From Limnobaculum xujianqingii (lineage in GTDB: Bacteria > Pseudomonadota > Gammaproteobacteria > Enterobacterales > Enterobacteriaceae): a DNA stretch of 64,000 nt. Below, one piece after another: positions 7,199 through 14,830 of this stretch. The stretch is taken from contig NZ_JABMLK010000002.1 of NCBI RefSeq assembly GCF_013394855.1, positions 1,178,001-1,242,000 of the forward strand. Direction: 5' to 3'. The notes beneath the pieces are model-generated. The model worked only from the letters and a program-made list of their open reading frames with translations. It made no database searches and was not told the DNA's origin. The stretch's first letter is position 1. Each line of letters starts with the position of its first letter. Both the position numbers and the translations under genes were made by a program.

Positions 7199-10159
7199 CT
7201 AAAATAGATATTTAAATCCAATCATAGCTTGTGTATCACTATAGCCATTATCCCCAATTTGTTGGCCAACGTTTGTCCACATATTAAATTGTTTTGACCA
7301 TTGGGCTTCGACACCCACTTTAATTTCGCCAATATTTTTGGTTCCAACAATTTCATTGCGTACGTCGTTCATCGTTACGCCAAAATTGCGGGTGTTATGT
7401 ATCCAGTTAGCCTCAATAAACGGTTCAAACTCACGATCTTTTCCATTATCAATATCATGATGGCCATGCATATAAGCACGTAAACCTAAGCGAGTCATTA
7501 TGTTGCCATCACCTTCCGAAGATATGCGAGTGCCGTTGTTTTCAACATGATCTTTGGCTCTAACGTTCATCCAGATCAGTTGCGCTTTAGGTTGCAGAAA
7601 ATATTTCACGTTATCAGATTCTCTTTCGCCTAATTTAAAGGTATATCCGGCTTCAATAGACGCCGTCACGCCGCGAGATTTGTATTTTTCTGACTCAAGA
7701 TATTCGCCTTTAACGGTATTATCAAACCAGTTATACAACACCCAACTATCTACATAGCTGCCACTTTTATCCTGCTCGTTGGCATACCATGTGCCATAAA
7801 TACCAGCACTGTAACCGTCAACAGAACCATCAGAGCTATAGCGTGAAACTTTGGAACGGGTATTGCTGTGTTGATTCGCATAACCCGTCATTAACCCTAC
7901 ATGCCAACGGTCTGCACCATCAGAGCTCCATTGGGCGATATCGCCACCAAGTTGAACAATATAACGATTGCTTTGTGTCTTCAGCTGTCCACTACTGTCA
8001 CGGGAGCGATTATGGCCGCCAACGTGACGCATCCACATGCTGGTTACTTTTTCTTCCCCAGTCAGCATATCGGTGTATTGTGTTTCACCTAAACGGTCGT
8101 GAAGACGGGTAATGAACAACGTGTTCGCTGCCATTTGGTTAGCCATATAACTGCCAGACTCTGGGCGATATTGATGTTCCGGTTTTGGTTCTGGATCGGG
8201 GGTAGTTGGCGGAGTGGGGCCTTCTGGCTCTGGCTCCGGCTCTGGTTCTTCAGGTACTGGTGTAATTGGTTGTATCTCACTGGTGAGATACCAGTTTTTG
8301 TCTTTTTTAACTAATTCATATTCGTATTGACCAGCTACAATACGAGTATTATCCATCTTTTTAAATGTTGCTTCAGAAAGTCCCTCAACCGTGATGATTT
8401 CAATACCTCGGTCGGTTAAGGCTCCATCTCCACCAGCTTTATTCACTACAACGTTGGTGGTACCTGTTTCAGCATCACCTAAAATGACCAGTTTATCGGT
8501 CAGGGAGTCATCACTATTCAGGACGGTGTCCAATAATAAAACGCCACCATCCCCTTTATAGTTTCCACTTATAGTCAAAATATCACCAGCGACACCATTA
8601 TTGCTTAACGTCATTTGTCCGTTGTTTTCGACATTGCCATATATCGTGCGGGTAGCTGCGGTTTGAGTATTTTGATGGATTAGGCTGGAGGTAGCATCAA
8701 TGAATAATGAGCGTTCACGGGTTTCAGTCGATTCAAAAAGGTTATCTGACATCGTCAGTGCGGCACCATTATTTAACGCTATGCTATCCCAATTGGTAAA
8801 GTTAGTACCTTCGCGGCTATTGCCTGCGAGTGACGTATATCCTGTAAATTGCAACCCATTAGCTTCTAACTGATTGTTTTCCTGATCGGTTTGGGTGAAC
8901 ATAGGATCATGACCGTTGGCTTTTTTCAGGTTACTAATATCAATGCCCTGATTAAGAATAAGTGTATCGCTACCCCGGCCCATAATAATTTCACCATCAA
9001 TCACACCACTATTGGCGGTTATGATGTCGTCACCGCGATCCATATTGATGATGCCGTAAATTTGTCCACCATCAACCGTTACGTGTTCAGCACCCACACC
9101 ATTACCTGCAATTGCATTACCATTTCTGACGTCCAGCAATCCTTTAACGATAATATTCGTCACGGGTGTTAGGGCGTTACTTGTTATGCGTATTCCGGTG
9201 GCACCCTCTCTGGAGGAGGTAATATTTGCATTACTGCCGATATTGACCAATGCACCATTACGATTATTCAGTTGTTCTTCAATAGTAGTTTGGTTTTCGC
9301 CCAGGCTAATTATGCCATTGGCACTATTGCTACCAGGAACGGCATTTACATTCAGAATAATGCTCTTATCACTATCAATGGTGGTGGTTCCACGTGAGAC
9401 AATAGCGGCATCACCACTCACCGTAAGGTCCATACTTTGACCGCTGGAGCTGATTTTCAGCTCGTTGAACGAAACAATGCTATCTCCTTGAGCCATAACG
9501 GAAATGGTAGAGCGAGCAGGGTCCGGGTGGTGGTTAATTTCTGTTTTACCATTAAAATTTAATCTGATTTGGTCTGTTGAGCTCATTGGTGCAGTCGTGA
9601 TACCCGTTGAGGCCTGCATATCATCTTTACCAATCGTTAATAAAGTGTCTCCACCAACGTTTAGTGTGCCACCCGTTGCATAAATTAGTGAGTTATCAAA
9701 ATTACCGGAGATGGATAAGTTATTAGCGACATTAACCGTACCTTGAGAAGACAATAGAATGCCGTAATTTTGAACTGGATTATCACCTTTCATTTGTATA
9801 TTCAAATCGCCGGCGAAATTAATCTCTCCACCATTATATGCATAGACGCCTCTTGAATTATTTCCTCGATGATTGATGATATTCACGCTATCCGCAGTGA
9901 AATTTATCTTTGAGCCGACACCCGTTGCAGAAACTTGGGTTATTTCTGAATTAATCGCAGCGTTATTCTCAATCAGCGAGTTGTCATAGGTACATTGACT
10001 GGCACTGTTAGCAACAATGCTACTCATTGCGCCATCAGGACCATTATATAAAGGTTTACAAGCAGCCCGACTTTCGGTGGAGAATCCTAACGTGCTGATA
10101 AACAGAAGGGTAATAGCGTTGAATTGAAATAATACTTTTGTAGAATGACTTTTGTACAT
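7199..10159 (-). CDS. Type V secretion autotransporter with pertactin-like passenger
   Basis: This 986-residue protein exports its own passenger to the cell surface. Residues 1-32 form a long signal peptide ending ...STESRA. Residues ~35-630 are a beta-helical passenger rich in Asn, Gly and Thr with repeated short strands (VNVANNLSISG, TLNVGGDTLL). Residues ~633-662 form a Pro/Glu-rich linker (PEEPEPEPEPEGP), and the last ~290 residues are a beta-barrel translocator ending in YLF, the usual BAM-recognition C-terminus. No protease serine motif (GDSGS) or RGD is evident in the passenger, so an adhesin or aggregation role is more likely than an enzyme. It is transcribed alone, with a terminator at 7147-7172 and a 618-base AT-rich region upstream that may hold strong regulation. 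Confidence 0.88.
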   Translation of the reverse strand: MYKSHSTKVLFQFNAITLLFISTLGFSTESRAACKPLYNGPDGAMSSIVANSASQCTYDNSLIENNAAINSEITQVSATGVGSKINFTADSVNIINHRGNNSRGVYAYNGGEINFAGDLNIQMKGDNPVQNYGILLSSQGTVNVANNLSISGNFDNSLIYATGGTLNVGGDTLLTIGKDDMQASTGITTAPMSSTDQIRLNFNGKTEINHHPDPARSTISVMAQGDSIVSFNELKISSSGQSMDLTVSGDAAIVSRGTTTIDSDKSIILNVNAVPGSNSANGIISLGENQTTIEEQLNNRNGALVNIGSNANITSSREGATGIRITSNALTPVTNIIVKGLLDVRNGNAIAGNGVGAEHVTVDGGQIYGIINMDRGDDIITANSGVIDGEIIMGRGSDTLILNQGIDISNLKKANGHDPMFTQTDQENNQLEANGLQFTGYTSLAGNSREGTNFTNWDSIALNNGAALTMSDNLFESTETRERSLFIDATSSLIHQNTQTAATRTIYGNVENNGQMTLSNNGVAGDILTISGNYKGDGGVLLLDTVLNSDDSLTDKLVILGDAETGTTNVVVNKAGGDGALTDRGIEIITVEGLSEATFKKMDNTRIVAGQYEYELVKKDKNWYLTSEIQPITPVPEEPEPEPEPEGPTPPTTPDPEPKPEHQYRPESGSYMANQMAANTLFITRLHDRLGETQYTDMLTGEEKVTSMWMRHVGGHNRSRDSSGQLKTQSNRYIVQLGGDIAQWSSDGADRWHVGLMTGYANQHSNTRSKVSRYSSDGSVDGYSAGIYGTWYANEQDKSGSYVDSWVLYNWFDNTVKGEYLESEKYKSRGVTASIEAGYTFKLGERESDNVKYFLQPKAQLIWMNVRAKDHVENNGTRISSEGDGNIMTRLGLRAYMHGHHDIDNGKDREFEPFIEANWIHNTRNFGVTMNDVRNEIVGTKNIGEIKVGVEAQWSKQFNMWTNVGQQIGDNGYSDTQAMIGFKYLF

Positions 10160-10220
10160 ATACGTTCCCTGTTATGTGTTTCTCTAACTTTCAATTATCC
10201 TTATAAGAATTACCAATCAT

Positions 10221-10239
10221 AATAATGATAATTTTTCAT
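10221..10239. promoter_or_regulatory. Possible Fur-box-like site upstream of the autotransporter gene
   Basis: The stretch AATAATGATAATTTTTCAT agrees with 13 of 19 positions of the Fur consensus by my count, with the GATAAT core intact. It lies about 60-80 bases upstream of the autotransporter start. AT-rich sequence produces such matches by chance, so this is weak. Confidence 0.25.
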
Positions 10240-10460
10240 TTTTCAATGCAACACTTTTGAATTTTCTGTTTTTATTTATTTTGAATTTATGCTTTTTTAT
10301 TTAACCATATGTTTTTATTTGAATTTAATTATTGGTTTTATTTGTTTTAATATTGATTTCATTTTTGAACTATTCATTTTTTAACGTTATTTATTCATTG
10401 AATTAAGTTTTATGTTTATTTTTACAACTTATTGGTATTTAAGATTATTTATTTCAATGT

Positions 10461-10485
10461 TAATGAGTGGTTATGATTCTCATTA
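10461..10485. promoter_or_regulatory. Inverted repeat TAATGAG-N11-CTCATTA, possible operator
   Basis: A perfect seven-base inverted repeat with an 11-base spacer, about 300 bases upstream of the autotransporter start. The spacing would put both half-sites on about the same face of the helix, as for a dimeric regulator. The regulator is unknown. Confidence 0.3.
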
Positions 10486-10691
10486 TGAAGATAATAGGCG
10501 ATTTATTATAAATTCATAGTGATAGCAATCTGTTGTATAAAAAATGTGAAAATTGGTGAAACATCAGAGAAAGAGTTGAGGGATTAAAATTTGAATGATA
10601 CCCAAAAGATATTTTTATATTTTAAGTGGTCTGGTAAAGATAGGGTGATTGTCGAGTTTGTTATTTAAGAGGGAGTGAGGATCAGAATATG

Positions 10692-10718
10692 ATAAAAAAA
10701 CCACACGTTTGTGTGGTT
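10692..10718 (-). terminator. Rho-independent terminator of ychF
   Basis: A stem AACCACAC / GTGTGGTT with a short loop; on the minus strand it is followed by seven T. It lies 60 bases beyond the ychF stop codon. Confidence 0.8.
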
Positions 10719-10777
10719 CTTAACCGTTTTATAGCCTCAGTAAGGGAGCACTTGATGTTTGAGGCCTTCAAAATCAA

Positions 10778-11869
10778 TCAGACGTTAAACAAGAAATTCA
10801 TCACATCACCATCTTTAACGATGTAATCCTTTCCTTCTGAACGCATTTTACCGGCTTCTTTAGCGCCTTGTTCACCTTTATAGGTGATGAAATCTTCAAA
10901 CGCGATAGTTTGAGCGCGGATAAAGCCTTTTTCAAAGTCGGTATGAATTTTACCGGCAGCCTGTGGGGCAGTGGCACCAACAGGGATAGTCCAGGCACGA
11001 ACTTCTTTTACCCCGGCGGTGAAGTAGGTTTGCAGATTCAGCAATTCATAACCGGCGCGAATTACGCGGTTTAAACCTGGTTCGGTCAGGCCCATTTCAG
11101 CCATGAACTCATCACGTTCTTCGTCATCCAGTTCGGCGATATCGGATTCGACTGCAGCACAAACGGCAACGACAACTGAACCTTCAGCCGCGGCAATTTC
11201 GCGTACTTTATCCAGATATGGGTTATTTTCAAAACCATCTTCATTGACGTTAGCAATGTACATAGTTGGTTTTAAGGTCAGGAAACTTAAATAGCGCAGA
11301 GCCGCTTTTTCTTCACTGTCCAGACTCAGAGCGCGCAACATACCGGCATTCTCTAAATGTGGCAGACATTTTTCTAATGCAGCCAGCTCAATTTTGGCAT
11401 CTTTATCGCCACCTTTGGCTTTTTTCTGTACGCGATGAATGGCTCGTTCACAGGTTTCCAGGTCGGAAAGGGCCAGCTCGGTATTGATAATATCGATGTC
11501 TTCCGCCGGATCTACTTTGCCTGATACGTGAATAATATTGTCGTTCTCAAAACAGCGAACAACATGACCGATAGCTTCGGTTTCACGAATGTTAGTTAAA
11601 AATTGGTTGCCCAGACCTTCACCTTTAGAAGCGCCTTTAACCAGACCAGCGATATCCACGAATTCCATGGTAGTTGGCAGAATGCGCTGTGGCTTAACAA
11701 TTTCAGCCAGTTGATCGAGGCGCTGATCGGGCATGGGTACAACACCGGTATTAGGCTCAATTGTACAGAACGGAAAGTTGGCCGCTTCGATACCCGCTTT
11801 GGTTAACGCATTAAACAGGGTTGATTTACCCACGTTAGGTAATCCAACAATGCCGCATTTAAATCCCAT
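10778..11869 (-). CDS. ychF: YchF/OLA1-family ribosome-binding P-loop ATPase/GTPase
   Basis: Full length (363 residues) and close to E. coli YchF. The P-loop GLPNVGKST lies at residues ~8-16, DIAG (switch II/Walker B region) near residue 70, and the family-specific C-terminal TGS-like domain ends FLFNV. YchF is an Obg-family NTPase that prefers ATP, binds ribosomes and modulates the oxidative stress response. In E. coli it is cotranscribed with pth. Here pth lies 35 kb away on the same strand (46701-47291), so the operon is split. A ribosome-site-like AGGTGAG precedes the ATG on the minus strand. Confidence 0.97.
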   Translation of the reverse strand: MGFKCGIVGLPNVGKSTLFNALTKAGIEAANFPFCTIEPNTGVVPMPDQRLDQLAEIVKPQRILPTTMEFVDIAGLVKGASKGEGLGNQFLTNIRETEAIGHVVRCFENDNIIHVSGKVDPAEDIDIINTELALSDLETCERAIHRVQKKAKGGDKDAKIELAALEKCLPHLENAGMLRALSLDSEEKAALRYLSFLTLKPTMYIANVNEDGFENNPYLDKVREIAAAEGSVVVAVCAAVESDIAELDDEERDEFMAEMGLTEPGLNRVIRAGYELLNLQTYFTAGVKEVRAWTIPVGATAPQAAGKIHTDFEKGFIRAQTIAFEDFITYKGEQGAKEAGKMRSEGKDYIVKDGDVMNFLFNV

Positions 11870-12154
11870 AACTCATCTCACCTTAAAATTGTTTAATATC
11901 AGCAAGTTAAGACATACCTTGCTCAAAGCGCTCTAAATTGATGCGCTATTATACACATTATGAGATTTTTATCGCTAATTGGGTATGTAGATGGATAACA
12001 ATGGATGAAGAAAGTGCGTTTAAAACATCTGGCTTGTATCCCTTTGAAGACCTAAGTTATCAACGATGAAAATAATGGTAAGACTGTGATGCAGATGATC
12101 CTCTGCTTTATATAAAGATGTTTTAATAGACAAAATGTATCAGGAGGTCAGTTA

Positions 12155-12811
12155 ATGGAGCAGTTTTTGTTAGAGCTTAAAGCCGGAATTCTGAACGCGC
12201 AGTGGTGGAACGTATGGCTTCAGCTTGCCATGTTGGCACTGTTTTTAGTCGGTTATCTGTGGTTTATTCGTTTGAAATCTGGTGCTGAGTTTAAAGCCAT
12301 GAAGGATAATTTTGCTGAACTGATGGAACAAAACCGTCGATTAACTCAGGAAACTGAACAGATCAAACGCGAGTTGGAGAAAGGAACCATTGCCTATCAG
12401 ATTAAGCTGTCAAAATATCATGACCGGGCAATTGCTTCGTTAGATGAAGTTTATTCAGCGCTATATTCCATCGTTTCGGCCGCCAGGCAGTTTTGTTCTT
12501 CATCCCATCCTGACTCTAAGGCATTCTACGATATTGCTCATAATGTTAAAGCCTCCGTCAACCGGCATCGTTTATGGATCGATGAAACCCTGTATCAACA
12601 AATGATGGTATTTATTGAACAGGCTAAAGAGAAAGTTTCAAGCTCTATGATAAATGAACTTCAACTGACGAATATTGAAGCGGGCGAAGAAAGCAGGGCA
12701 GAATTTCTGGAGATGAAAGGGGAGTCAATATCTCGTTTCTTAACAGAAGAACTGGATGGAATTATGGGCCAGTTAAAACTGGAAATTCAGCAGCATCTGA
12801 AACCAGAATAA
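12155..12811 (+). CDS. Membrane-anchored coiled-coil protein of unknown function
   Basis: The 218-residue protein has one hydrophobic segment at about residues 21-41 (WLQLAMLALFLVGYLWFI) followed by a long Glu/Lys/Gln-rich helical region (residues ~50-85, ELMEQNRRLTQETEQIK) that should form a coiled coil, and then a helical C-terminal domain. I do not recognise the family; the layout resembles small inner-membrane scaffold proteins. A ribosome site (CAGGAGGT, about 12141-12148) precedes the ATG. It is flanked by a hairpin terminator at 12831-12857. No neighbour suggests a role. Confidence 0.7.
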   Translation: MEQFLLELKAGILNAQWWNVWLQLAMLALFLVGYLWFIRLKSGAEFKAMKDNFAELMEQNRRLTQETEQIKRELEKGTIAYQIKLSKYHDRAIASLDEVYSALYSIVSAARQFCSSSHPDSKAFYDIAHNVKASVNRHRLWIDETLYQQMMVFIEQAKEKVSSSMINELQLTNIEAGEESRAEFLEMKGESISRFLTEELDGIMGQLKLEIQQHLKPE

Positions 12812-12830
12812 TTAATTAGCAGTAACACAC

Positions 12831-12857
12831 AGACCCTCGACAATATAGTGAGGGTCT
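12831..12857. terminator. Hairpin between the coiled-coil gene and the entericidin-like gene
   Basis: A perfect eight-base stem AGACCCTC / GAGGGTCT with an 11-base loop lies between the two convergent genes. It could terminate from either side, although the T tracts are short. Confidence 0.65.
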
Positions 12858-12883
12858 CTATCTGTATTATTTATCAATTGAAA

Positions 12884-13018
12884 CTAGTAGGTACTTCTTT
12901 GTATCGCTTCACCACCTGCTTCAATATCCTGCCCAACACCACGGGTGGTATTGCAGGCAGACAGCAGGCCACAGAAAAGGACTAATGAAAGAATGGCAAT
13001 AGCACGTTTCACTAACAT
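12884..13018 (-). CDS. Entericidin-like small lipoprotein
   Basis: A 44-residue lipoprotein: basic start MLVKR, hydrophobic core, lipobox LLSAC, then NTTRGVGQDIEAGGEAI. The CNTTRGVG(E/Q)DI block is the hallmark of the entericidin A/B family, small membrane lipoproteins described in E. coli as an antidote/toxin pair induced in stationary phase. Only one copy is present. I chose the start at 13018 rather than an upstream in-frame codon because GGAGG lies just ahead of it on the minus strand and the signal peptide begins there. Its nearness to putative bacteriocin genes about 1.1 kb away may be coincidence. Confidence 0.85.
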   Translation of the reverse strand: MLVKRAIAILSLVLFCGLLSACNTTRGVGQDIEAGGEAIQRSTY

Positions 13019-13032
13019 TGGCTTTATCCTCC

Positions 13033-13530
13033 GTAGAAAGAACAAGGGTGTATGGTTAAGGTTAGTTGAAAACTGAGTGATTACCATTAAAGAATAAAAA
13101 TTTTAGGCTACCGGTTATTAACTATAATTTATGTGAATAAATATCTCGGATATAGCTGATAAAATATAATCAAGGTTTTTTAATGATATTTTAGTATCAA
13201 AATGCTGGCTAATTGAATGATTTATCAGGTAAGGCAATCATATTGTTGAATTTATTGATTGCTTTGTTAAGTAGGTAAGCAAACCTGTCGAACTGATAAT
13301 ACGGCTTGATCGAATTAAATTAAACTGTATATAATTCCCGACCGGTTTATCATTCGTTTTTATGAACATTATTGTATTTTCAGTTTAGTTGATAATTAAC
13401 TGAATGGTAGCGATGTCTGGGATATAAAAATAAATTTCTGTAAAAGATAATGCTTTTTCTCTTTACTCCAGGTATGGAGAAAGATGGCTGTCTGACAATA
13501 ATACTGGTAATGGATGCATATTTTTTAAAA
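13033..13530. other. AT-rich intergenic region, no gene seen
   Basis: About 500 bases between the divergently transcribed entericidin-like and InsA-like genes. I see no plausible coding frame. It must carry both promoters; no specific operator is recognised. Confidence 0.5.
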
Positions 13531-13541
13531 AGGAGGTTATT

Positions 13542-13820
13542 ATGGAAGTGAGGCAGTTAGTTTGTCACCATTGTAATGTACCCGGCAGGATAAGACGCCA
13601 TGGTCAGGCGCGTTCCGGAATTCAACGTTATCTTTGTGTTTTATGTAAGAAGACATTTCAGGTTTCCTATATTTATCAAGGTCATGAAACAAATATTGCT
13701 AAACAGATTAAATCTCTGTTGGCTGAAGGGCAAAGCCGTGAACAAATATCTCGTTCATTAGGTGTTAGCCTGAAAAATATAGATCGTCATATTTATATGC
13801 TGGAAAGTGAAGCAATATAA
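13542..13820 (+). CDS. Stand-alone InsA-like zinc-ribbon/helix-turn-helix protein (copy 3)
   Basis: This 92-residue protein parallels IS1 InsA (about 91 residues) end to end. It has a zinc ribbon CHHC ... QRYLCVLCKKTFQ with YIYQ, then a C-terminal helix-turn-helix of the resolvase/sigma type (KSLLAEGQSREQISRSLGVSLKNIDRHI). InsA binds the IS1 ends and represses its own promoter. No InsB frame, slippery A-run frameshift site or IS1 end repeats follow, so this is probably a domesticated DNA-binding protein. The ribosome site AGGAGG (13531-13536) is strong. It lies 325 bases upstream of two bacteriocin-like genes on the same strand and is a candidate regulator for them, which is inference from position only. 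Confidence 0.78.
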   Translation: MEVRQLVCHHCNVPGRIRRHGQARSGIQRYLCVLCKKTFQVSYIYQGHETNIAKQIKSLLAEGQSREQISRSLGVSLKNIDRHIYMLESEAI

Positions 13821-13852
13821 AAATACTCCAATTCTAATTTCTATCATATTCA

Positions 13853-13874
13853 GCGCTCTTTTTACTAAGAGCGC
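13853..13874 (+). terminator. Hairpin after the InsA-like gene
   Basis: A perfect stem GCGCTCTT / AAGAGCGC with a six-base loop lies 33 bases after the stop codon. The T tract after it is broken, so it may be a weak terminator or a 3'-end stabiliser. Confidence 0.5.
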
Positions 13875-14144
13875 CGTCTTTCATATTAATAATAATTTTA
13901 ATTATGTATTTAAAATATTATTAATTAATGCGTAAGTAATTTAAATAAAGTCTTAATAACCATTCAATGTATGTTTTAATTTATTTAAATAACTACTTAT
14001 TTTCTGCCATTTAAATAAATATGACTATCTCATTCTGAATCATTTATATATATTTCTTTAGCGTCATGAATGGCTGCATTGGTGCTATTTGTGTACAAAT
14101 CAAGATTATTTTAAGTAATATTATTACCTTACTAAGGATTCAGG
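13875..14144. other. AT-rich leader region upstream of the bacteriocin-like pair
   Basis: Together with the preceding hairpin this makes a 324-base gap without a gene. It is very AT-rich and must hold the promoter of the 14145 gene if the pair is transcribed independently. No operator is recognised. Confidence 0.45.
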
Positions 14145-14348
14145 ATGAGAGAACTATCAAATATAGAAATCGAGCAGGTAAACGGAGCAGGAATTTTTAC
14201 TGACATAATATGGGACGCAATTCATTTAGCCGTTGATGTACCATCACGTCTTGCCGGAAATGTTGTAGGCGATAAGATCGGTGGAACCATTGGGACCATT
14301 ATTGCAACACCAATAAACTGGATTTATTCCCTGTTTAATAAGAAATAA
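14145..14348 (+). CDS. Putative class II microcin/bacteriocin precursor, peptide A
   Basis: A 67-residue peptide beginning MRELSNIEIEQVNGAG. This matches the double-glycine-type leader of class II microcins (consensus MRxLxxxEhxxVSG[GA]; known examples are colicin V and microcin H47), normally cut after the G-G or G-A pair by a peptidase-containing ABC transporter. The mature part of about 52 residues has aromatic residues at both ends, a glycine-spaced hydrophobic core (GNVVGDKIGGTIG) and a basic tail NKK, as expected for a membrane-active peptide. A ribosome site lies just upstream (AAGGATTCAGG). The next gene, 15 bases downstream, carries nearly the same leader. No transporter or immunity gene is recognised in the window. 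Confidence 0.72.
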   Translation: MRELSNIEIEQVNGAGIFTDIIWDAIHLAVDVPSRLAGNVVGDKIGGTIGTIIATPINWIYSLFNKK

Positions 14349-14363
14349 TTTAAGGACGAAATA

Positions 14364-14669
14364 ATGAGAGAACTAAGTGTTGTAGAAATAGAACAGGTTT
14401 CTGGTGCCGGCTTTATTCAAGACTCAATGGCTTCTGTTGGTGGATTTTTAGGTAAAACTTTTGGTGATACTGGAATTACCGTAGTGAAAGGTATCGCTAA
14501 TAAATTCTCTCCTGTGCTAGGAGCCGGTCTTGATCTGTTGGCTTCAACAGGAATTGTCAACGGTGAAAATGCAGGGCATCTGGCTGGCTATACCGCAGGT
14601 GCATTTGTTGAAGGTGCGATCAGCAGTATCGGTAGCAGTTTTAAGAGCAAATTTACTTTCTGGAAGTAA
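14364..14669 (+). CDS. Putative class II microcin/bacteriocin precursor, peptide B
   Basis: A 101-residue peptide whose first 16 residues (MRELSVVEIEQVSGAG) match 13 of 16 positions of peptide A. Downstream the two sequences differ, so leader conservation reflects a shared export path rather than a recent duplication. The mature part of about 86 residues is hydrophobic with many small residues and helix-packing glycine spacing (GHLAGYTAG, GAFVEG), and ends in a basic aromatic tail (KSKFTFWK). It has no cysteines. A ribosome site AAGGACG precedes the ATG. Together the two genes look like a two-peptide bacteriocin, although one could also be an accessory or immunity factor carrying a leader. 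Confidence 0.7.
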   Translation: MRELSVVEIEQVSGAGFIQDSMASVGGFLGKTFGDTGITVVKGIANKFSPVLGAGLDLLASTGIVNGENAGHLAGYTAGAFVEGAISSIGSSFKSKFTFWK

Positions 14670-14774
14670 TATCAGAAACCGTACTTAAGTAATCAAGTGC
14701 TCTGTAGTCAGGTAATAACTTAGAATGACAGAGAGACTGGGGTACTGTGATTGTTGTTATAGTGTCGCCAGTAA

Positions 14775-14804
14775 AAAATTCCCGGCAGATAGCCGGGAAT
14801 TTTT
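14775..14804. terminator. Bidirectional terminator between the bacteriocin-like pair and torZ
   Basis: A strong stem AAAATTCCCGGC / GCCGGGAATTTT with a short loop and flanking A and T runs on both sides. It separates two convergent transcription units. Confidence 0.85.
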
Positions 14805-14830
14805 GTTATACCAATAAGTTATGCACTGAT

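Larger units (their letters stand above)
10160..10777. other. AT-rich intergenic region between divergent-facing autotransporter promoter and ychF 3' end
   Basis: No convincing gene is seen on either strand. Most of the span is runs of T and A with few G/C. It contains the promoter side of the autotransporter gene, a Fur-box-like stretch (10221-10239), an inverted repeat (10461-10485) and the ychF terminator (10692-10718). The composition is the kind usually bound by H-NS. Confidence 0.6.

Noticed and set aside
12001..12069. 22-residue frame starting MDEESAFKTSG
   Set aside because: It has no ribosome site, is very short, and nothing supports translation.
13542..13820. Intact IS1 element
   Set aside because: The protein is InsA-like, but no InsB frame, no A-rich slippery site and no end inverted repeats or target duplications are present.
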